Positions 56,801-64,000 of a DNA stretch of 64,000 bases are shown here, in pieces. Each line of letters starts with the position of its first letter. The first letter of the stretch is position 1. The position numbers were made by a program, and so were the translations under genes. The DNA lies in the NCBI GenBank assembly GCA_023935145.1, contig CM043698.1, positions 15,323,501 to 15,387,500 on the forward strand. The letters are read 5' to 3'. This stretch comes from Bretschneidera sinensis. Taxonomy: Eukaryota > Streptophyta > Magnoliopsida > Brassicales > Akaniaceae. The notes beneath the pieces are model-generated. The model did no database searches. It was not told the DNA's origin and worked only from the letters and a program-made list of their open reading frames with translations.

Positions 56801-57720
56801 ATGATTGTACAATTCACTATCATCTAGAAATGCGAAGGTGATAGCTGATGCATTGAGTAGAAAGTCTATAAGAAGGTTAACTGCTATTGGGAGTCCTGAT
56901 GTGAAATTGATGATAGATTTAAAAGAGATAAGAATGAAGTTGAATATTAGTGATAGAGGATCATTGTTAACGAATATGGTTGTACAGTTATCCATAGTAA
57001 AATGTTTTAGAGATGCAAGGTTTAGATGAAGAGATAGAAAAGATTAAGCATTGAGTGCTTACTAGAAAGTATTTGAGTTCAAAATTTGAAATAAGGGTAT
57101 TTTGGTATTGGAACATGGAAATTATGTTTCCAATAATGCGGAGTTGAGAAAGGAGATAATAAGAAAGGCACATGATGATGTAGATTCGATGCAACCAAGT
57201 AACAATAAGATGTATAGAGGATTAAGACAAAATTTCTGGTGATCAGGATTGAAAAGAGATGTAGCTGAGATTGTAAGGTTGTATGGAGCACTATTAAGCA
57301 TAGTGTCAAATAGAGATGCTAGATTTACATCTTGGTTTTGGAGAGGCTTTCAGAAAGCCACGAGTACACAGTTGCAATTTAATATAATTTTTCATGCTCA
57401 GACAGAAAGGATTTTTATAGTATTAGAAGATATGTTAAGGGCAAATGTGATGAGTTCTCAGTAAGTTGGGATGCTTACATGCCATCGATTGAAGTTGCAT
57501 AGAATAATCAGTATCAAACTAGTATTGTGATAGCACTAATTGAGATATTGTATGGTAGGAGGTGTGAAACTCCTATATGTTAGAAAGAAGTGGGAGAGAG
57601 AAATATATATGGTCCTCAATTATTGAGTTAACAACTGAGATGATCAAATTGGTTAGAGAGAACCGTAAAGCAACATAGAGTAGCCCGAATAACTATATTA
57701 ATAATAAAAGAAGACCTCTT
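56801..57720 (+). pseudogene. Chromovirus integrase (decayed, internal deletion)
   Basis: KVIADALSRKS at 56820-56855 and a zinc-region remnant at 57110-57240 (ending FWWSGLKRDVAEIV-like). Then RLYGALLSIVSNRDARFTSW follows directly. Between DVAEIV and YG about 80-100 codons that normally hold the zinc-finger cysteines and the first catalytic Asp are missing. The second Asp (SNRDARF) and the QTER/RLEDMLRA region remain. Confidence 0.75.
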
Positions 57721-58180
57721 GAATTTCAAGTAGGTGATTGAAGTAATTAAAAATATCTCCATGAAAAGGTGTGTTGAGGATTAAAAAGAAATGAAAGTTG
57801 AGTCTGAGGTAAGTGGGACCCTATGAGGTTATTGAGAAAGTTGGGTTAGTTGTGAATAGCCTGGTTTTGCCTCCAAAGTTGAAACAATGACATAACATAT
57901 TCTATGTTTCACTTTGGCAAGAGCACTTACTGGTTAAATCTCATAATATTTCGAGCTAAGCTATAGAAATTCATGAAGATTGGGCTTATAGACAAGTACC
58001 AGTGAGAAATTTTGACAAAAAGAACAAATCTCGTATAATAAAATATTTTCATTAGTTTAAGTTCTGTGGCGGAATAAGGATGTTGAAGAGATTATGTGAA
58101 AACATGAGACAATTATGAAGAAATATTATTCACATTTGTTTTTGGAATAAAGTAAGGAAATTTCGAGGACGAAATTTTTA
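57721..58180 (+). pseudogene. Chromovirus C-terminal/chromodomain region (decayed)
   Basis: VGPYEVIEKVG near 57820, then NIFYVSLWQEHLL-like at 57898 and, at 58060-58150, VLWRNKDVEEIM and KYYSHLFLE around a TGA. VLWRN..VEE..W and YPHLF are the end of the chromovirus integrase chromodomain tail. cgaggacgaaatttttataagg follows, the usual end of these elements (first 20 bases cgaggacgaaatttttataa). Confidence 0.7.
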
Positions 58181-58195
58181 TAAGGTGGGCAGATT
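58181..58195 (+). other. Chromovirus polypurine tract
   Basis: taaggtgggcagatt immediately before the LTR start TGCAATACCC. The tract is interrupted by a C and T's, so it is probably mutated. Confidence 0.7.
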
Positions 58196-58521
58196 TGCAA
58201 TACCCATAATAGTAAAATAAGGGTAAAGAAGTAATTTAATAAATATGACATGAAATTAAAATAATATATTTTACTCGAAGGATTTAGTATTGAATAAAAT
58301 AATTCTAAAAAAAATGTGACGGTATAAAGAAAGGAAAAAAGAAAAAGAAAAAAAGTTTTGTAAAAAAAATCAAACCAAAAACGTGGCAGCAGGTGTTGCC
58401 ACCTGCTGCCAAATTAAGGATGAAGTTTTGCATGGCTTACAAGTAGCCAAAAATGTGGAGGCTTGGGAAAATTAAGTGCTGAGAATGCACTTTTATATGG
58501 GCTGCCAATTTTCATGTGTTT

Positions 58522-58615
<94 letters not shown>

Positions 58616-60332
58616 CACACTTAATGTAATTTATATATATATCTACAAAATTTTGTTTAGTTTCCTCTAATTACTCTATTTCCTTAAACACTTAGGGACC
58701 GAAAGAAATGTTGAAAGAATAGAATTTTGAAGGTTTTTACGGGGGAATTTATTAGAGAGTCACAAAAAGCTATAAGAAAAACAGAAGGTAATAACGTAGT
58801 GTTTATTTTTGAATTTTTAGCATTCATGAAATGTCTCCGAATTCAAAGTGGGAATTTTCAAAGGGTGTGATTTATGAAGAATTGAAGAATATATTAGAAA
58901 TTTAATATAAATATTATATCAGGTGTTGATGATCGGCAACCATGGGAAATTGCTTAGAGGAGCAGGAAGGGCAATGAGGTGATCCACGGGTAGCTTTAAG
59001 TACTACGTGGTGAGTTAGATTTACTTTAAGTAACCTAAATAAAAATGAAATATCTAGTGACAATATTAAAATAAATTATTAGCTTATGCTTTGATAGTAG
59101 ATAAAAATTTAATTGATAGGTATGATATAAATATTGGACATGTAGAAAATTATTATGTGAAAAGAAATATTATTAGAATAATGAGTCGAGTTAATAATGA
59201 TAGTGATAAATAAAATTCTTGACAAGTTTTGGATAATAAATTTATGTGATATATGAGGAGAAAAAATTAGTGAAATTTATCAAGTAGAAATTTGAGAATA
59301 ATCAGGATTGCCAATTTAAATATTTTGAGTTCATATTGTTTTTATATTACTGTTCATATGCATATTTCATATCATTGTTCATATGTATATGCATTAAATA
59401 AAAGAACTGAGAGAACCGGGAAGGGGCTAGTCTAATTGAAAAACCGTGACAGCCTATATATACTGGAAATAAAAGGGACACTGTGACAGTCGGTATATGC
59501 TGAAAATAAATATCGTGACAGCCGGTATATGCTGGAAAGAAAAAAACCGGTAGGGGGCCGGTCTAAGATAATAAAAACATGTCCCCATGTGGGAAGATGT
59601 TCTATAATAATAATTCATACACTGCATCTGTTTTAAATATTGATTGCATCATTGAAATACTGATGTGTTGTGTGTTATCGCGAAATTATTATAGATGAAT
59701 GAGTCTCACAGAGAGACAGTTATGGTGAGAGAGAAACCTAGAAGTAGGATATGATAAGAACCATCTAAATGGTAGACTTTATGATGTGAACCTTATTTCG
59801 AGATAATTAATGATCTTAAGGTGAACCATTACATAAGAAAAAAAGATTGATAGAGAATGAGACTTATGAAATGTGTAGTGATAGTAGAATGCTATTATCA
59901 AGTTATTTGAAATATAATTGATTTAATATTGAAAGACCATATACAAATTGAATACTTCTAGTAAATTTAATTCACCGAGCTTGTGAAGCTTATCCCTCAT
60001 TGTACAATGATTTCAGGTAGCAGACAGGACAAATAATTTGGTGGGTTGAGAGTGAGATGAAATCATTTTCTGTAAGTCACGTACGTGTCAACATCCTCAG
60101 ACAAAAGAGAAAATGAAATAAAAAATTTATTTGTAAATAGTCATGCATTTTACGTTATATATTATGTTTAAGTTAATATCAGATTTTTGTACCTCCCTTG
60201 TTAAAGGTTGAGGATTTAAAATAAAAATCTCTATTAGTATTATTTTTATTGTTGCATATATGTGTCATACAGAGATTTTCAAAACGTGATGACACCGTCT
60301 CGGGGGTGGTCAACTCGGGATGGATCGTTATA
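58196..60332 (+). repeat. Chromovirus 3' LTR
   Basis: Homolog of 50578-52621. It is longer because of a ~(TA)40 run at 58526-58605 and a ~32-bp segment with a perfect hairpin (ggcagcaggtg/ccacctgctgcc) at 58385-58415, both absent or shorter in the 5' LTR. Confidence 0.92.
58526..58605. repeat. (TA)~40 microsatellite in the chromovirus 3' LTR
   Basis: Uninterrupted TA run followed by (CA)n. The 5' LTR has only about 8-9 TA units at the same place (50875-50891). Confidence 0.95.
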
Positions 60333-60337
60333 GTATG

Positions 60338-61167
60338 TGACTAGCTAATTGTTCTATATTTAATAGTTCCAGAATGGTACTAAAAAATCCCCAAAGCATA
60401 ACTTATTTTATAATTGTATGTGAAATGTAATTATTTATTAGTTCTCTTTTAGAATTTGAAAATTTTATACTAGTATTAATAATCAAGAGAAACCTTATAT
60501 TTGTTTAAATCTTTACATTAATATCAAAATTGCAAAAAAATTATGTGAAATGTATATTTATTACTCCAATTCTCTTTTAGAAACTGAATTTTTTATATTA
60601 TTACTAATAATTAAAAAAATATTTTTTAAAATATTTACTGTAATATGAAAATTGAACAAAGACATATTTTATATATATATATATACATTATTAAATATAA
60701 AATATATTCATATGTATTTTGTTTGTAATATTTTAAATTAGCTTGATTTTTTAAGAATTTGAAATTCGAAGTTATCAAAAGAATTGAATTTTATAAATAA
60801 TAAATCATATTATTTGTCATTTTAAGTAATATTAACTCTTGCATATCAAACCCAGAAGAACTAGTTCATAATCCTTTAACCAAAAGGAGCGGTGCTTGTG
60901 TTTAATTTCTTTTCAATCTCATCCATCCATGATGATATTACACTATTCTCATAATAATAGAAGAAAGATGTTACTAGGAGATAGGGAAGGTAAACAATAC
61001 AAAATGAACGTAAGAAAGAGATTAGAGAGAATCCCACTCCTTCGTTAGACAAAATATAAATCCAAATAGAGGCTCTAAGATATAACATTGGAATTTAAAG
61101 AGAAAGATGGAAGTCTTTCATGATTTACTTGGGCTTTTATGGATCTGACTGGTGGAAAAAAATTTAG
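60338..61167. other. SWI3C copy B intron, 3' part
   Basis: Continuation of the intron after the gypsy. 60338-60876 is AT-rich and has an old ~124-bp tandem duplication (about 60418-60541 and 60542-60665; shared words atgtgaaatgta and ctcttttaga). From 60877 it is homologous to the intron of copy A (from 2929), up to the acceptor aatttag at 61167. Confidence 0.75.
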
Positions 61168-62965
61168 GTTGCCTTTCTGGCCTCTGCTGTTGGACCAAGA
61201 GTTGCTGCAGCCTGTGCCCATGCATCCCTGGCATTGTCTGAGGACAACGGAGTAGCTGCTTCTGAAAAGGAAGGATCAGGACATGGTAATAGGTTAGTGT
61301 ATTTTTTCATCCTCATGTTTTCTCAATTCAACATCTCTGCTAATTTGTATAAAAATGAATTCCCCGAGGGGGAGAGAGAGAGATAAATCTGTAACGGAAA
61401 AGGAAACCAAATCTAAGTAATTGTTTTAACTGTAGGGAAACCTTCCAAAACTTTTGTACTGGAAATATTTCATGTGTTTTCCTGTATATGAATTCTGAAC
61501 ACACGAGTAAAATTTCTTTTCCATCTATGAAGGATGAATCCCGAGAGTGTACATAGTAGACAAGGGAGTTTTCGTGGAGAACTTCAGCAAAAAGGTTGGC
61601 AATAAGTTTTACTTTCCCTGTTCTACTGTATCTTCTCCCTTCCCCCCTTCATCTTAAAAAATTATTTTTATTGTTACAAATTCCAGAAGAGAACTCAACT
61701 ATGCATGGTTCATGGGGTCAAAATGGAGCAGAAGTTGCTTCATTATCTACAGAAAGGGTTAAAGCAGCTACCAAAGCTGGCCTTGCTGCTGCGGCAACAA
61801 AAGCAAAATTGTTTGCAGATCATGAAGAACGTGAAATTCAAAGGCTATCTGCTAATATCATAAATCATCAGGTGTGTTTACTTGCTTATGTGTGTTTTTG
61901 CGTGCAAGTGCACCTGCATCTGTGCATATATGATCCTGGCAATGCTTAGTTGTTCGTTTTTGTTGCCAGTAGGTCAAATGGAGTCAAACCTTGTATGAAA
62001 GTTGAGATCAAGCCCAAAGGGAAAATACCTCTATTATATTGGCTTTGTCTTGAATGCTTAAATTGCGTCTGAAATTGTGAAATTTATTTAGTCTCACGTA
62101 TTGAATTTGAAAATTTTATTTGAAATTCTGGGCATGTTGAGCACATGTCCAAGTATGTTTCAGCTATGTTTGGGTCCTGTGTGTCTGGCATGGACAGCTC
62201 AAATGTAGATTTTTCGTGTTCATTTTAGTTTAATTTTTCGGTGTTAGAATACATAAATTTATATATAATGGACTGGGTTCCCCCCGTAAATCTATAGTTT
62301 CTTTGCTCCCTCCTCCCCCTTTTCCCAGAGGAAAAGAAACAAGGAACACAAGAAGGCTACTTAGTCATGTCGATGTAGAAAGAAAGATTGATCAATTATG
62401 TTGATTGTATATTTTTCACTTGGGAACCTCAGCTTCCTATTATCATGGTTTTTCAAGCGTCGTGAATTTTTGCTGCAGAATATGGTTTCCCAAAGGGCTC
62501 CAGCCCTGTTTCCATGATTGAGGTAATATGACGGCAATTGTTGATTCAGGTTGGATTGGAAAACTCTGACAGATACAGTGTTAGGAACTTAGCTGTCTCA
62601 AGTCGCAATTGTTTCACTTGATAGGATGACGTGCTTTTAGAATTTTTGCTGACTAGCTAGATGATCTCATTGTTGAATTGGAAATATTTCTGGTGGTAGT
62701 AGGTCTGTATTGAGGATGGGCCTATTTGCCCAAGATTTTTGTTTGTCCATCGCTTAGTTGCTCAGATCTTATGTCTGTTTACGTCTCAATAATTTACTCT
62801 AGATTGACCTGGGTAAATTATCTATGATCAGTTAAAGAGATTGGAGCTGAAGCTGAAGCAGTTTGCAGAAGTTGAAACTTTGCTGATGAAAGAATGTGAG
62901 CAAGTGGAGAAAGCCTGGCAGAGGTTTGCTGCAGAACGGGCTCGTATGGTTGCAGCTCGATTTGG

Positions 62966-63554
62966 TGTTGAATAAGTAGAGTACAAAACTCTAACTATTT
63001 TTAGGAAGAAGAAAATAAAACACTCTAAAGAGAACTCACAAAACACTAATTAGCAAAGCTTTTCTTATTTAGCACTTAGCTTTGTTTTTCTTCTTGATGA
63101 ATCACAAGGCTTGAGGACTTGAGTATTTATAGCAAACCAAATGAAATCTACACCACACATATAATTAAACTAAATTTATTTACTACCACACAAACCCATT
63201 AAGCACCTAATTATGTTGTCTTCCACACAACCCATTAAGCACCTAATTATGTTGTCTTCCACACAACCCATTAAGCACTTCATTATGTTGTCTTCCACAC
63301 AACCTCACCAATAGCAGCATACCTAACTTTGCCCCACTTTGTAATTGTAAGCAATTACATCATCAAACTAGCTATGGGCTTGAACAATATTATTGGACTT
63401 AGATTGGGTTGGAAATTACTTATGGTGGGCTAACATTGATTCTCAACATGGACATTATGTGGTGGAGGAAATGGAGTTTGGTTTTGAAGCTGGGCCTGCT
63501 TTGTTCCCACTCTAAGCCAGCAGCTAGGCCTAACATGGACATTGATTCTCAACA
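62966..63554 (-). repeat. copia-C 3' LTR
   Basis: 589 bp from TGTTGAATAAG to TCTCAACA. It contains a 36-bp tandem repeat. Confidence 0.92.
63186..63303. repeat. 36-bp tandem repeat in the copia-C LTR
   Basis: Three units beginning cattaagcac at 63197, 63233 and 63269, each ending tgttgtcttccacacaac. The last unit has two substitutions. Confidence 0.92.
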
Positions 63555-64000
63555 CTCCCCCTCAATGTCAGTTCTCATTCTTTGCACTGTGCTGAGCTGA
63601 CAGCGAAACATTTCGAACTTGCTAGTGCTCAAACCTTTTGTGAACAAGTCCGCAGCTTGATCATCTGTCTTGATTTGCCTCATCTCAATCTCTTCTTGCA
63701 GAACCTTTTCTCTGATAAAATGATAGTGCACTTCAACATGCTTTCTAGCATGAAAGATTGGATTCTCCGCTAAACGAATTGCCGACTGGTTGTCACAGTA
63801 CAACGGAACTGCGTAATCTACTGATTGATGTAGATCATTCATCAGTTGTATCAGCCATGTACTTTCTTGAGCTGCCATTGTTGCTGCCCGATACTCAGCT
63901 TCTATGGTTGACAATGATACCGTCGGCTGTCTCTTGTTACACCAAGAAATCGTTTCGGAACCAAGCTTAAACACATACCCAGTTGTTGATCTCCTGGTGT
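63549..64000 (-). CDS. copia-C Pol, RNase H C-terminal part (runs off window)
   Basis: Open on the minus strand from the window end to a TGA at 63549-63551 that lies in the LTR, as is usual. It reads [66 protein letters not shown] and [15 protein letters not shown]. These are the RNase H motifs of copia elements, including the acidic residues in STIEAEY and CDNQSA. No stop or shift in the visible 150 codons, so this element may be young. Confidence 0.92.
   Translation of the reverse strand, partial: TRRSTTGYVFKLGSETISWCNKRQPTVSLSTIEAEYRAATMAAQESTWLIQLMNDLHQSVDYAVPLYCDNQSAIRLAENPIFHARKHVEVHYHFIREKVLQEEIEMRQIKTDDQAADLFTKGLSTSKFEMFRCQLSTVQRMRTDIEGEC
63555..63563 (-). other. copia-C polypurine tract
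   Basis: Minus strand GAGGGGGAG directly before the LTR start TGTTGAGAATC. Confidence 0.9.

Larger units (their letters stand above)
50578..60332 (+). mobile_element. Chromovirus-type Ty3/gypsy element (Tekay/Del-like)
   Basis: Plus strand, perfect target duplication gtatg (50573-50577 and 60333-60337). LTRs of 2044 and 2137 bp, tRNA-Met primer site, gag, protease, RT, RNase H, integrase and a C-terminal chromodomain-like tail are all heavily decayed. A solo copia LTR sits between gag and protease. It lies inside the first visible intron of SWI3C copy B. Confidence 0.92.
50499..62965 (+). pseudogene. SWI3C: SWI3C-like chromatin-remodelling subunit, copy B (interrupted)
   Basis: Same protein region as copy A. 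Exons: 50499-50572 (DADSKTRLPFANSSNPVMAL), 61168-61292 (VAFLASAVGPRVAAACAHAS), 61560-61594, 61687-61871 (KAGLAAAATKAKLFADHEER) and 62832-62965 (LKRLELKLKQFAEVETLLMK..MVAARFG). All splice sites are GT..AG and phases agree. The first intron is about 10.6 kb because a gypsy element sits in it. The last exon is cut after RFG by copia-C: reading on gives VE and a stop, so the ~100-residue tail present in copy A is lost unless it is spliced around. One alanine codon is missing from the second exon (SLALSEDN versus SLAALSEDN in copy A). It keeps His and Arg where copy A has Leu and Trp. Confidence 0.87.
62966..64000 (-). mobile_element. copia-C: Ty1/copia element, 3' part only
   Basis: Minus-strand element inserted in the last visible exon of SWI3C copy B after codon G of RFG. 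tttgg at 62961-62965 is the left target duplication; the other copy is beyond the window. LTR, polypurine tract and the RNase H end of pol are visible. Confidence 0.92.

Noticed and set aside
58414..58670. Poly-(Tyr-Ile) open frames on both strands
   Set aside because: Translation of the TA microsatellite in the chromovirus LTR.

Overview
The window is plant nuclear DNA, almost certainly from a eudicot. It shows plant-type introns, a SWI3C-type chromatin gene and an NRAMP metal-transporter gene, plus plant-specific transposon lineages (Ty1/copia, Tat and chromovirus Ty3/gypsy, CACTA, L1-type LINE). Most of the 64 kb is nested, decaying transposable elements inserted in and around fragments of a few host genes. 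I see no rRNA, convincing tRNA, CRISPR array or organelle insertion.

Layout. 1-2886: internally deleted copia element on the minus strand (copia-A). 3220-5422: last four coding exons of a SWI3C-like gene (copy A), frame intact. 5466-10841: Tat-type gypsy relic in its 3' flank, with the pol C-terminus deleted up to the right LTR. 11967-13258: large inverted duplication carrying both orientations of the last NRAMP exon. 12155-15014: NRAMP pseudogene, minus strand. 15015-27438: AT-rich DNA with a host segment present in three copies (18411, 23213, 25434), a LINE scrap and a long-TIR DNA transposon. 27439-36792: complete-ended CACTA element on the minus strand, with an intact TNPA-like reading frame and a broken TNP2. 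37630-48450: LINE fragment split by a full copia element (copia-B, 38231-47417, TSD tggag). 49030-49475: second LINE fragment. 50499-62965: second SWI3C copy (copy B). Its intron holds a complete chromovirus-type gypsy (50578-60332, TSD gtatg), itself hit by a solo copia LTR (53919-55110). Its last exon is cut at 62966 by a third copia element (copia-C) that runs off the window.

How the parts relate. The two SWI3C copies encode the same C-terminal coiled-coil region and are about 58 kb apart. Neither shows upstream SWIRM/SANT exons here. The elements date one another by nesting: LINE before copia-B, and chromovirus before solo LTR. Most TE genes carry stops and frameshifts, several of them C-to-T or G-to-A changes typical of methylated DNA. 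Only the TNPA-like gene, the copia-A and copia-B gag genes and SWI3C copy A keep long clean reading frames. I found no evidence of a wholly new biological system. The most unusual structures are a gypsy insertion whose target duplication preserves a splice donor, the NRAMP hairpin, the palindrome-rich copia LTRs and the CACTA element with one intact gene.
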